Shown: positions 36,738 to 49,000 of the stretch, one piece after another
Position numbering within the stretch: the stretch's first letter is position 1
Layout: every line of letters starts with the position of its first letter
DNA from: Romanomermis culicivorax
Lineage: Eukaryota > Nematoda > Enoplea > Mermithida > Mermithidae
Length of the DNA: 64,000 nt
Reading direction: 5' to 3'
Assembly (NCBI GenBank): GCA_963922205.1
Contig: CAWUHX010000113.1
Coordinates: forward strand, 558,001-622,000
Notes under the pieces: model-generated
Seen by the model: only the letters and a program-made list of their open reading frames with translations
The model's database searches: none
What the model was told of the DNA's origin: nothing
Translations under genes and position numbers: made by a program

Positions 36738-38698
36738 AGAAGAAGAATAAGAATAAGAATAATTTATTCGTCATTAGAAAAAATAAATTCAGAAAATAAC
36801 AAAGAACAAAATATTATCACGAGCTTAAAGGCGATTAGTATCGCGCGGATATAAGCTCAAAAACGCAATGCATCGTTTTTAAATACATGAACATTAACGG
36901 CAGATGTAACGTGACTAGGTAGCATATTCCACGTATCAATATATCTATTACAAAAATCTTTTTCGAGTAATCGTGTAGGAAATTTTGTCTTATATAATTT
37001 ATATGGGTTGTTAACACGATAATTAAAATTACTGTATACAAAAAAATTATATGAGTTCAAAATGCCATTACAGACTATAGAATAAACATAAGCATAAATC
37101 AGTTATAGTTCTCCTAAATTCAAGAGAATGCAGACTGGCGGACTCCAATCTTTCTTGATAATTCCTAGAGTTAAAGCCATATAAATCGTTTTGTGAACCA
37201 CCTCTGAACTTTCTCTACCCTTCGTATTTCACCATTAGAGAAGGATTCCAAATAGGACTGGACTACCATACTCAAGGATTGGGCGAACATAAGTTTTAAA
37301 TGCCCTGATTTTCAATTCATTTATATTTGAGTTGAAACATTTAAAAATTAGATTTGATACCCTAAAAGCCTTCTTGATCATGTAATCACAGTGCGGAACA
37401 AAACTGAGTTTTTCATCAACATAAACACCAAGATCTTTCATTTCAGTGACAGCATCAAGATCACATTCACCAATTTTGTACTTATTTGATGGATTATTTT
37501 TCCCCAAATGTAAGACTGCACATTTAGGCAATGACATACTGAGTTGCCATTCCTCAGACCAATTATAGAAACTGTTTAAATCTTCCTGGATTAATACTGT
37601 ACTGCATGCATCATTAAAAATTTTAGCATCATCTGCAAACAGGTAGAGATCACTGTTAATTATATCACTCAGATCATTTATAAATATCAGGAACAATGTT
37701 GGACCTAACACACTTCCTTGAGGAACACCACTAATTATTGGTGTTGGAGCAGAAATGGTATTACTTAGTTTTACACATTGAGTTCTATTTGTAAGGAAGT
37801 TACAAATCCAATTCATTGTGAATTAATCAATTTTATATCCTTTCACTTTTTTAAGAGCTTTGAATGTGAGACAGTATCAAATGCTTCTTAAAATCAATGT
37901 ATACAACATCAACAGGACAGGAACTTGATCATCCAACTTCTTAACCCACTTAGTTTTACATTCAAGAAGTTGTAAGACACATGATTTATTCTTTCTGAAT
38001 CCAAACTGCCTACTACTGAATAAGGCATATCTGTCAAGATCACCTACAATATCCTTATTAATTATTCCTTCCATGATTTTGCATGGTACACAAAAAAGTG
38101 ATATGGGCCTGTAGTTTTCAACTTTGTCACGGTCCCCTTTTTTGAAGATTGGAACAATGTTTGATGTTTTCCATAAATCAGGTAATGTGCCAGTCCTATA
38201 AGAAACCTCAAAGATAATACTAAGAGGTTCAGCAAGAACAAGGTGCAACTTTTCCAGAAAGTAGGCACACAGACCATCAGGTCCAAGGAAAAATGTGGGT
38301 TTTAGATTTTTCAGCGTCAACAAAACTCTCATGAAATCAAATTTAACTGACTTGAGATATTCAAATCCTTTACCACGAAAAGGAGGACTTTTTCCATCAT
38401 TAACAGTAAAGACAGTTGCAAAATATTTGTTGAAAATATCACATTTGTCAAAGTCACTACTAACTTCAATATTATGATAATGCAATGTAGGGATCATTTC
38501 TCGCTTCACAGTTTTGCTGTTGACGAATTCATAAAACTTTTTTAAGGAGGGGGATTTCAATAGAGTTTCTCCTTTCTTAGCATAATGGATATTCATTTCG
38601 TTTTTAAGTTTCTTTGAAATTAACTCCAACCTGTTCTTGTTTTCAGTATTTCTGTTGTTGGCATATATAGTCCACAATTTACGTTTATACGTTGGAGA
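36738..38698 (-). pseudogene. CR1/L2-type LINE, 5'-truncated, ORF2 with frameshift and stop
   Basis: Minus-strand reading gives the pre-RT linker (LKKFYEFVNSK), then RT blocks: LGPDGLCAYFLEKL, LPDLWKTSNIVPIFKKGDRDKVENYRPIS, SRQFGFRKNKSC, SGVPQGSVLGPTLFLIFINDL, the catalytic YLFADDAKIF, and the thumb end [19 protein letters not shown]. The C-terminal segment with IDTWNMLPSHV follows near 36,900. Between 37,816 and 37,877 the frame is broken: the expected IDFKEAFDTVSH segment is readable only after a shift, and a TAA follows. No endonuclease domain remains, so it is a dead 5'-truncated copy. The end has a degenerate TTCTTATTC tail. Confidence 0.85.
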
Positions 38699-39215
38699 AG
38701 TCGAATCGACTCAATTTTGACCAAAGTTACCCCACTTTACCTTAATGACATATTCATTGACGGCACGAAGCACCGAAATTTTTTTGCATTTTCAGCCCTC
38801 AAAACGTCCAAAAATCAAGGAAATTTAATGTTTGACCAGCCAAATTTTGGAATTTTTTTACAAGTCGGTTCCCTTCCAAATTATGGTCCAAACTGACATT
38901 TTTGGACTCCTCAAAATGCCAGCTATCCAGATCAGTTCTGAAAATCCAGGCACTCATGGCATTCAGGAACTCATTTGAATAAAATCTACATGCATCTCAC
39001 ATAGTCCTCGTCACTACAGAAAAATCCTACCTACCTCAAGAATCGAACCTGGTCCACCAGCCTATGGACTTAATGCGTTTACCACTACACAATTTCACCA
39101 GAATGTATAAACACTATATTCCTTTAACACCCTTGATACTATTTTGACTAATAACTTCATTTGGAAGAGCCTCAACAGTGCTGCGCCCTTCTGGCGCAGC
39201 TGCTGTACCCTAAGC
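38699..39215. other. Repeat-derived intergenic sequence
   Basis: It contains a CGGCACGAAGCACCGAAATTTTTTTGCATTTTCAGCC block that recurs at about 40,310-40,400. The 39,020-39,090 stretch resembles the reverse complement of a tRNA-like or spacer sequence but does not fold as a tRNA by eye, so it is not called. Confidence 0.4.
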
Positions 39216-39436
39216 CATACCTGTAATTGGGAGGGGGGTTGGGGGAACCCACTCCCAACCAACTTGGCCAACCATATACCCAACCTTCCCCCAGTTAGGA
39301 AAAAATTATAAAAAATTGGCAGAAAAGTATATGTTTTTGGCCTTTTTTGGGAAAAAAATTGACTTTTGTCGACCCCCTCCCCCAAAATTGCGGATTCAGC
39401 CCCCCCCCCCCAACTGGTCGGACTTTTACAGGTATG
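39216..39436. mobile_element. CATACCTG-family short DNA transposon, copy 4, perfect 8-bp duplication
   Basis: It is 221 bp, with CATACCTGTAA and TTACAGGTATG-like ends, flanked on both sides by CCCTAAGC (39,208-39,215 and 39,437-39,444). It has the same internal order as the copy at 6,751 (C-run, AACTTGGCCAACC, TTGGCCAAG-like, then AACTGGTCGG). Confidence 0.88.
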
Positions 39437-39579
39437 CCCTAAGCCTAAGCCTAAGGAAAAGTTTAAAGGAAAAATAAATGTCTACTCACTAGTCACAAAA
39501 ATTCATGCTCAAAATTAACAAACAACTCATAGACAATAATTAGGCTGAAGGCCGGGAACCGACTTATAAAATTTAGCCC

Positions 39580-39900
39580 AAATTTTTCGTGCCGGCTGGC
39601 ACAAACGCTCAAAAATTTTTGTGCCAAAAACACTGTTTTGGCACAAAAAAACACTGAACTGAAACAGAATCCCGTACAGCGTTTTTTTGTGCACGGACAT
39701 TTGTGCCAATTGGCACAAGAGGCCAAAAAAATTTGTGCCAATGGCACAAAAAAATTTATTTACTAGCAACCTTACTGAAAACTGCGGAAAAGTTTTAGGC
39801 CAAAAATTTGATAAAAAGTTAACGTTTAACGCATTAATTTTTGTAAAAATCGTGCCCAACTTATTTTTCAGCTAACCATGTCAGTGAGACAAGATAAACT
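39580..39900. repeat. GTGCC..GGCAC palindromic repeat, long copy
   Basis: It contains GTGCCGGCTGGCACAAACGC, GTGCCAATTGGCACAAGAGG and a TTTTGGCACAAAAAAACACTG block, and ends with a segment matching 500-640. The motif GTGCCAATTGGCAC is a perfect palindrome. Related fragments are at 430-480 and 40,400-40,480. Confidence 0.65.
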
Positions 39901-41104
39901 GTGCAAAAAAATTGTTCACGAAAACCTAAAAAAATGGAATGCTGAGAAAATTTAAATTAGCTGTTCAGGAAGTTCGAATTGATTCAATTTTCGACTACGA
40001 ATATGAATAAGATATATTTAACAATGTAAAGACTAGAGAAAATAAAGTCGAAAATTGTGTAACTTTTCGATCCAAACATTGTACCATTATCAACGATATC
40101 AGTTTTTCTATTTGAATCACTCAAACACAAAAAGTAAGAATTCCAGTTTTAAATCCGAATCTGACTGAATTCGCAGAGAATATTCAGAATTTCTTTTCAC
40201 TCATCAGTCTTGACAGCCTATAAAGTTTGCTGCAACAATACTAATACACTGTTGGAAGAGAAATCATCACGTCAAATATACGAATAGGAAATATTATATC
40301 CATTGACTTGGCGCGAAGCGCCGAAAAATTTTTGCATTTTCAGCCTCTAAAACGTCTAAAAATCAAGGGAATTTGATGTTTCACTAGCCAAAATTTTTGT
40401 GCCAATTGGCACAAACGCTCCAAATTTTTTGTGCCATTCCAATTTTTTTTGTGCCAAAAACCATGTTTTGACGCAAAAAAAAAACGCTGACTGACCCCGT
40501 ACTTATGCAGAATTCAGCACATACAGTGAACAACATCCTCAATCCTCCAAATCAGTACACTTCAATACATAGTGACATAAAAGCAGAAACAACACAAAAA
40601 ATCGTCAAGCAAGTTTGTCTATAGTCTGCGTTTTATGAAATGCTCATAAACGGAAAAATTACTAAAAATTGGTCCGTCTCGAAATTATTTTCTCAAAGCT
40701 TTTAGAGAAGTTTTTACTCAAATTCAATACTGAGACACTTTTTCTCCTGCAACGGCGTGTCCACAATACAGCGAAGTCTCAAAAGAGCGAATCTCAATAC
40801 AGCGAATAGCAAACGTTCTATGCATCAGAGTAAACGCAAAAATCATTTTTATAGTGAATATCCAAATTAGGTAAACTAAAACCGTTTTTGCTAATTGAGA
40901 TTGTCGATTTTTAGTTGCATTTGTCCATCTAAGTTTCTCATGCTTTTGTGCAGCAGTTGTGGTAAAATTGTTTTGTACGGAGCTTAATCATAAAAAAAAT
41001 TAAATCAATGAAATAAATAAAACAAAATTAAATCAGCAAATAAGATAGAATGAATGAAGTAATTAAGCAGTAAATGCAGAGCAAAAAACAAATAATAAAG
41101 AAAT
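39901..41104. other. AT-rich sequence with repeat fragments up to the LTR element
   Basis: Fragment 40,310-40,490 combines a GGCGCGAAGCGCC hairpin with the GTGCCAATTGGCAC palindrome. The rest is host-like AT-rich DNA. The last bases before the element are AATAATAAAGAAAT. Confidence 0.5.
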
Positions 41105-41522
41105 TGTCACAGATTTCGCCATCCATGTCACATTTTACACCATGTCAGGTGTATGACATGTGGATTTGGGAGAGCTGGAGAGGTTTGGGTATCTCATCAG
41201 GTGATACCGTGTTTTAGACGTCACATTGATGGTGAACCATATCAGATTGATCCTATTACAGTGAGTAATAGGCTGTGACTCCTGATGGATACTGGCATTT
41301 TCCCCAGGCTTCCCAAGTTGGCGTTGGGGCCTAACCTGGCAAATGATGGCTATAGAGAGGTCTATAGTTGGTTCTCTTGTGTTGTCCTTGGGGTCTTGCT
41401 GTAGGGTAACGGACAACGCTGCCAGGCTAGGTGCGACAATCCCCGAGTCCTACTCAGTGAGAGTGGGGACAGGGTCACCCGTGAAGTGACCTAAATTATG
41501 GGACCCGATTATGAACCAGACA
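41105..41522 (-). repeat. Inferred 3' LTR of copy 1
   Basis: The boundaries are inferred, not seen as a pair. On the minus strand the segment starts TGTCTGGTTC directly after a purine run (AAAGGGGGGC) and ends CTGTGACA next to host AT-rich DNA, giving TGTC...GACA ends. The length of 418 bp is typical. Part of the same sequence (52,627-52,890) recurs at the matching place of copy 2. Confidence 0.65.
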
Positions 41523-41533
41523 GCCCCCCTTTA
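41523..41533 (-). other. Polypurine tract, copy 1
   Basis: On the minus strand the sequence CTAAAGGGGGGC abuts the LTR start TGTCTGG. This is the expected place and composition for the second-strand primer of an LTR element. The equivalent in copy 2 is 52,891-52,901. Confidence 0.6.
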
Positions 41534-43088
41534 GCCCGAACCTGAGAGGTGGAGGCCCTACTTATCTGTGGAAACCTCGGGAAACCGACTTAGGAAGGAT
41601 TTCCCAACAAATAACCCACAAATAACAATAATCCCCTGAGAAGACTCACCTAGTCCTGTTTCTCAAGCGATTACGACGCAACGGGCGGCAAGTCCCTGGA
41701 TGCTTTCGGTCTTCTGGCACTGGGAGCGGGGGATGCAATCCTCAAACGTCCTAGGCGGCGAGCGGCGGCGAGCGGCGGCGAGCGGGAGGGAGCGGGAGCG
41801 AGCGGGAGGCGAAACTCCAACGTTTAATTCACGAACCGGGGCGGTCGGACACCTGGCACTGATGGGCAGCGGGGTACTGTAGGCGGTGAGCGGCGGACGC
41901 AGTAAGAAATGCAAGGGTATGCAAATTTATTTAAAATAATAGGCGGCAGATGCAGTCAAGTATATAAAAATATGCAAATTGAGCAGGGCGGCGGACGCGA
42001 TGACAACCGGACGAAAGCTTGGTGAACCCAAGAATGAGCGAAACATGTCCTTTTAAGGACATGTTTGGCTACAGCTGCAGCTTGGGCGGAGTTTCTCGGC
42101 GCTCAAGCTAACTTCTGCAGCTAGACGCGATGCAGAGGATGCCTATGAGCACATAGACATTTTTTCATTCACATGCGTTTAGCACTGAGGCCGGCTGCAG
42201 TGCCTATGCTAAGCATATGAACGTCTTTAGCTAAAACTTCTTAGCTAGTCGTTTTGCGTAACAAAAACGACGCTAATTTTTGATGATAAGAGGTGCGTGA
42301 GCGCACCAAAAATAGCCATGTGCTCGTGGAGCACGACTGGCGGAAGTTTTTAGCTAAAGGGCCTACTGTAGCCCGCGTTTGTAAAGAAATAAAAATACAA
42401 CAAAACGAAACATAGAAATGCATGAAAAATATAAAAACAAACGTAAAATGCATGTGTAAAAATGAAATAAACAAAAGCATGTTCGAGTAATAAATGAAAC
42501 ATGAAAAATAACAAAATGTCGGCATGATCAGGATCACGTGACGTTGGAGAATTGAGCGGCACGTGACACGGCGGTCCTTCGAAAAAGGGCGTCCTCGTCC
42601 TTGCAGTGGTCAGTAGTGAGGTTTTGTACGGCGTGTCCGTGGTCGTAGGTCATTCCAAGGTGTGACGGCAGAAGTGGTCGAATAGGTCCGTTGGGTTGTC
42701 GGCGGGTGGCGCCTTCTTTGATCGTAATTCGTTCGGCGGTATGGTGACCGGAGGTTGTTGATGTGTGGAGTTGCGGACATTGAATATCCTGTGCGACAGT
42801 CTAGAACACAGAAAAGAAAAAATTTTCAGGGCAAGATGTAGGCTATCGCAGAGGATGCGCCCCAGTGAGGTACAGATTGTCGGGCTATCGCAGAGGATGC
42901 ACCCTGTGAGGTGTAGGCTATCACGTGAGGATGCGCCTAAAGCGTGACGCTTAGGTTGCTGAACGCTCTCTTCTATCCGCTAAGATCCAGCATGGACAAG
43001 AGTGGATACTTCGTGAGGGGCACGGCGGTCCTTCGAAAAAGGACGTCCTCGTCCGTAAGCGGGGACAATGAAGAGAGTGCATCTTGAG
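41534..43088 (-). other. Long 3' non-coding region of copy 1 with repeats
   Basis: This 1.55 kb lies between the integrase stop and the polypurine tract. It holds a GAGCGGCGGCGAGCGG minisatellite (41,757-41,811), a 24-base perfect palindrome AACATGTCCTTTTAAGGACATGTT (42,042-42,065; here described as two 9-base arms around TTTTAA), three repeats of a GGCTATCGCAGAGGATGC unit (42,838-42,937) and a 33-base direct repeat CGGCGGTCCTTCGAAAAAGG.. at 42,568 and 43,022. A 98-codon hydrophobic minus-strand frame (42,241-42,537) is not convincing as a gene. Such a long 3' region is unusual for gypsy elements. Confidence 0.65.
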
Positions 43089-46000
43089 TTACGGGTCGGG
43101 AACCTCTGCATCAAGATGGGGGTCAATCAGATTCGGTGTAAAGTCCCGGCTTATTGAAGGATACAATAAGGGTGCCGAATCTGTTGCCTGTGAAGTGGGA
43201 GGTGTATCCTCTGCTTCACTCGGTTGTTCAGGGGACACGTAAAGTCGAAGCTGGTTGACATGTACAGTGTCTTCCTGATCCATCTCGAGACGAAGTGTGA
43301 CATTGGGATATGCCACACTTGTGACAAGGTAGGGCCCATCGTAGATGGGCAGCAATTTAGGAGTGAGTCCACGTTTGTTGGAGGTGGGCAGTTTGAGCAC
43401 CTGATCCCCTACTTTGTATGAGACATCATGTGCCTTCCGGTCGTACGACCGTGCATAGGCTTCCTGTGCTTTCTCAATCCGACTCTGGATTAAGGTTAAC
43501 GCATTCGTGAAATGACGTTTGACCTCCATATCATACGAGGAAACATTAATGATATGGGCCGGAGGGTTGAATGAGAGCGCGGCATCAACAGGGAGCATGG
43601 GTGTGCGACCGTACATGAGTTCAAAGGGCGAGTACCCTGTTGACTCATTCATGCTGATATTGACGGCAAACACAGCGTATGGTAGGTGTTCATCCCAATC
43701 GGTATGTCCTTGATGAACATACATACGTAGCCGTGTGGCTAGCGTCTGATTAGCTCTTTCCACTTCGCCGTTGGTCATCGGATGATAGGCGGTAGAGTGG
43801 ATTTTCTTCGTTGCGCAGATCCCAGTGATCTCAGTCATCAGTTTTGATGTGAAATCAGTGCCACGATCTGACTGAAGAATCTGCGGTGCCCCGTGCCGGC
43901 AGACAATTTGCGTTACAAACAGCCGGGCTATGGTGTGCGCAGTGATGTCCGGAGTAGCAAAAGCTTCGACCCATTTCGTAAAGTAGTCGATAAAGACTAC
44001 GATGAAACGGTTGCCAGCTTCGCTAGTGGTCATTGGTCCCATGCAGTCAACACCTACCCGGTGAAACGGTCCCGTTATGGTGATAGGTTTCAGGGTCGCA
44101 GTGGTTTTCTGTCGAGCGGGCTTATTCCGTTGGCAAAGATCACACCGCTGACAGAAGGACTTGACATCCCGACTGAGGGAGGGCCAGTGGTATCTGCGAG
44201 CAATGAGCCGCGCAGTACGTTTAGCACCGAAGTGTCCAGCTAAGATGTCATCGTGATGAGCCCGGATAATGGTAGTAACCATGGATTTGGGTATGACGAT
44301 CTTATTGGACTCGCCTGTCCATTTCTGAAGAACGTTATCCAACAGATGGTAGCCTCGCACATCATTCTGGTCGCCCAGGGGCTTAAGAGAGCGAATGATG
44401 TCGGCTAACTCCGGATCCTCCAGCTGAGCAGCGAAAAGGTCGGGGTGCTGCGCACCGATGGATATCTGGGCATAAGACTCTGATCGTACCGGGCGCTCCG
44501 CGCCAACAGTGATCGGTGCTGAATTACTTGAACGCGCCAGGTGCTGCACACCATCGGTCAAGGTCCTGGATCGCGCCAGGTGCTGCGCACCATCGGTGAT
44601 CATCATAACGTGCCCCTCAGGTCTGTAGAGGGGAGTATCATCAATACTCTGACCGGTGAGGGAGTTAGGATCCGGCAGGCGTGATAATGCGTCAGCATTA
44701 CCATTAGACTGACCTTTTCGCGGCCGAATTGTCAGTTTGAATTCGGCGAGCGCGAGTCCCCACCGAGTGATCCGAGCAGAGGGGTTAGGCTTCTCCAACA
44801 CTGCTTTGACCGCGGTATGGTCAGTCTGAACAACCACCTCGTGCTGGAAGAGGTATGGTCGAAAGTGCTTGACGAAATGGACAACAGCGAGAGTCTCCAG
44901 TTCTGTAATGGAGTAGTTTTTCTCGGCCGCTGTTAACCCTCGGCTGGCGTACGCGACAGGATGGTCGTATCCATGTTCGTCTAACTGGCTAAGAACCGCT
45001 CCTATCCCCGAAATACTTGCATCAGTTTGAAGGATAAAGGATTCCGAAAAGTCCGGATGGCGCAGGATAGGAGGGTTGGTCAGCAGGCGGCGGAGTTCAT
45101 CGAATGCCTCCTGCTGAGGTTTTGACCACTGGAAAGTAGTTTCCTTCCGTAAGAGCTTGGTGAGTGGCTCGCTGAGCCGGGCACAACCAGGGATGAAACG
45201 CCTGTAGTAAGACACGAGGCCTAGGAAGGACTTGATGTCTTTGGCGTTTTGTGGAATGGGTAGGTTTTGGACGGCGGCCAGCTTGGCTTGGTCAGGTTCT
45301 AGGCCGCTCTGTGAGATGCGATAGCCTAGGTATTCTACCTCTGAGTGCGAGAACTTGCACTTGCTCAGTCTGAGCTTCATTCCACCCCGGCGAAGACGGG
45401 CGAACACATCTGCCAGGCGCTCAAGCATTTGGGTGTGAGAGTTCCCGAACACCAAAATGTCGTCGAGATAAGTCAGAACCGTGCGCCATTGGATTCCAGT
45501 AAGGAGGAGGTCCATAAGGCGTTGAAATGTCCCTGGCGCGTTGCATAAACCGAAAGGCAAATAATTGAATTCGTAAAGTCCAATAGGCGTATTAAAAGCC
45601 ATCTTTTCTTTATCCGCCTCGGCAATCGGGATTGACCAATAAGCGTTAGCCTGGTCAAGAGTAGTGAAATACTTCATACCCTTGAGTGTGTCGAGAATGT
45701 CATCTATCCGCGGGAGAGGGTAGACATTCTTTTTCGTGACCTCGTTAAGACCACGAAAGTCGACACACATACGGTGAGAACCGTTTTTCTTGCGCACCAG
45801 GACAGTATTAGTAGCCCACGGAGACGTGCTCGGCCGAATAATACCTTTCTCCTGGAGCGCCTTGACCTCTTGCATGATGAGATCCTTCTCCTTAGGTGAG
45901 GACCGGTAAGGGAAGCGGCGGACTGGGCGGGCATCGCCCGTGCTGATTTCGTGCTGGACGAGATCAGTGGAACCTGTGTCCTTTTCATCAAGAGCATAAA

Positions 46001-49000
46001 GGTCGGTGTATGCAACCAGCAGATCGAGTAAGGCTGCCCGGTCCCGAGGGGAGATGTCCGGTGAGATTACAGCATTGGCCTCGACCCACTGACGATCGAG
46101 GACGGTGTCTGAGTCGACCGGTGATTCCCGTGAGGGTTCACTATGCATCTGCACATGACCGATGGTCGTGTGCGGGTAGAGAACCACGGAATGAGTACTC
46201 GGGTTGACTACCTGAAGTGGTATGTGACCGTTGGTCACGGTACTCACGCTTCCAGCAAAATATACGTGTCTTTGAGATCCGGTGAGGTGCTTCGGAAAGA
46301 AGGCCACCTCAGGCACGTTCGTATAGATTGGTGGGACAGGGACAGTGAATCGTGTCAGGGAGCGAGGCTCTAGAATCACCAAGTCCTTCAGGGGCAAAGC
46401 GCCGCGGGCAGAAGGTGGGCTGTGGATGAGATTGTCACAGGGGATCCTACTTTCTTCGAACTGGAGGAAGGATTTCTCCCAGTTCAGACTGACACAATTG
46501 AACCGGCCGAGGAAGTTGGTTCCAAGGACCAGTTCAGCTGAACAGTTCTCCTGTATTTGGACCTGAATCCGTTCAGAGACATCAGCCACTGTAACTGTGA
46601 TGTAGGCTGCTCCTAGCAGTGGGATCGGGGACCCATTGGCTGCGATAGGGCGTGCCCTGGTTTGTGATAGTGACAAGTTGGGCAGCTGGGCCGCTAACTT
46701 GTGGTCCAGGAGTGAGAAAACGGCTCCTGTGTCGACCAGTGCCTTCGCTTCTACCCAGTTGTTGAGGAGAACTTTGATATGGGGTGTCCGAATATCATTT
46801 GGGTAAAAAGCCGTGACCACATGACCGGAATCAGGTGTGGTGGCACCACTAGCGTGTTTGGTCTTACCGGACCGCTTTGGAATCGGCAGTCCCGTACGAC
46901 GTAGAAGACCTACTAGAGCGTATCCGACAGAGGGTTCCGGGTCATTCAGAAGGGTGGACTCATCCTGCACCGTTAGTACGTGGTCTGAGTGATCCTTCGG
47001 ACTCTGAGTAGCTCCTAGTGATTCAACCTCGGTGTCGGATAGCGGAGGCGCGTTTGGCACGGGTGATGTCGGAGCATCTGAATCACTTGGCTCACGGTAT
47101 CGGCCCTTCTCTAGCGTAACTGGAGAGGTTCCAGGCGGAGGTCGAGGGCAACCTGACCCGTGCAAGGTCGACAGATGACGACTTGCCCGTCTAGAAGAGG
47201 CCCGGGATCCCCTAGTTGACCCACGTGATGAGGCAACTGAGGAGGCCCGTGAGTGTGGCCGAGAGATGGACGAAGCCCTGGACCGCGATCGTGATCCCGA
47301 CCTGTGTGAGTTTCGCGAGAGAGCACGTGTGTTCTCCCACCAGGGGTCGATCTGGTCAATCTCCGGCGTGGTCAGCAGGAGGGGTAATTCTACCGCGTCC
47401 AGCCGACAAACATTACGTTGGTAGTCAAACATAATGTTCTTGAACTGTTCTAAGAAGTCCAGTCCGAGTATGAGGTCAACAGGTGCCCAGAAGGGAGACG
47501 TAGTCTTGCACACATGGAGATGTACATCGATCCGTGTGTTCGGCTGGCGGTTTCCGGGCAACATGATTTCATATGGTCCCGAAAGGATGGTATGAACGGC
47601 TTTACCATTGATGCTCATCAATGGGTTAAAGTCGTGATGTTGCTGGAACGCCATGACCGCCTTCGGACTTTCTTTAGCCAAGGCCTTATGAAGACGTTGG
47701 CTAATGATAGTGCGTGGGCAACCCGTGTCAAGGAAAGCAGGAGTTTCCTTGGTGTCCAGCAGCACGACGAAGCACGGTGTGATTCGGTCAAGCTGGGAGG
47801 GCACATCGTTTTGCACGTAGTGAAAACCGATCCAGCGTTGGACTTTACGGTAAAGACCCAACGGGGAGAAACGGCTAACAAACCGGACCTGTTTGCTCCG
47901 CAGACGGTAGCTGAGATAATAAGATACACCAAGATAGGCAAGGTATCCGGCACCGATCAGCACTGTCAGGGTAATTAGGATGTTAAAGATCAACTGGACC
48001 GGCGTGCTCAGGACAGCATGCAAGCCCTGGGCGAGGGTGTGTTGTTGACCCGTAATAACATGGTTTGCTGCCAAACCGACACCTCCCAGAGAGGCCTTGA
48101 TGTCGGTTCCTACCCCTGCAAAGGCCTGGTAGATGGCATCTGGTTGCAGGGATAGACCAGCGGTAAAGTTTACCAGCCGGTTTAATACCGCTTCAATTTG
48201 CTCAGTCTTGTAAACGTACTGTTTAAAGAAGGCAAAGTTTGAAGGGGTCATCGCCAACTGGTCATGGAAGAGCGCCCGTGCCTCAAAGTGAGTGATGTTG
48301 AAACGCTGCTTCCAGAAGAGTTCCAGTGGGATGTGGCTCACATGGACCGCGCCAGACTCAGTAAACCAGCCCGAGCGATTTCGGAAAATCCCTGTAAAGT
48401 GGTGATGACACGGCACAATTGGGCTGGATTTAATGAGATCCGGACCACCGGGGGTGGCGAAGTAGATGGTGCCGCCAACCTGTACAGGTAAGTACTTGTA
48501 GCAAACGTTCCCCACCCGGTACGAGTGATAAACGTAGGTGGCGTTGACCTTCTGACACGGCCATATTGTCAGCGCGTCGCCTGTGAATTCCGCCGTCAGG
48601 TCATTCCTCTGGAGGAATGCCCGGGCACCCAGGGTAGGGTCGAAGCGAAGCAACTGCCAAGTCAGATCAAGATAGCGTTGAGCGTGAGAGCAGAGCTCAA
48701 GCCACGTGAACCGGAAACCGTTAATTTCCGACTCCTTGATCTGCTGAGCCAGATAGTTCAGTTTGGCATTGACAGGATCGGGACGGCTGTCTGTTGCCAC
48801 TCTGAACAAGTTTTGGGTCAAATTGTATCTCCCATGGATGCGATGGAGAAGACCCTGATCCGTCCGGACTGTGGTGGAACGTAGTTCTGGGCACAGTTGG
48901 AAGACACGGGAGTTTCCCGGGATCTTGAGGGCAACCTGTAGATCATCGATGATGACGTGGTTCCCTGACATGGACGCAGTGTAATTTCCCTTGGGGTGAT

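Noticed and set aside
39020-39095. tRNA-like stretch
   Set aside because: It reads like part of a tRNA-derived sequence at a glance, but no cloverleaf or A and B boxes with correct spacing could be formed.
41757-41811. CRISPR-like or satellite array from GAGCGGCGGC repeats
   Set aside because: The repeats are short, contiguous and without spacers; this is a small GC minisatellite in the element's 3' region.
42241-42537. 98-codon hydrophobic frame downstream of integrase, same in copy 2 at 53,610-53,906
   Set aside because: Tempting as a relic envelope or viroporin, but its Phe-rich composition follows local AT-rich sequence and it has no clear topology or family match. A genuine envelope is already present between gag and pol.
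47514-47978. 154-codon plus-strand frame opposite the protease and envelope tail (also 58,883-59,347)
   Set aside because: It is antisense to clear domain coding, lacks any recognised domain and arises because the GC-rich coding strand has few stops on its complement.
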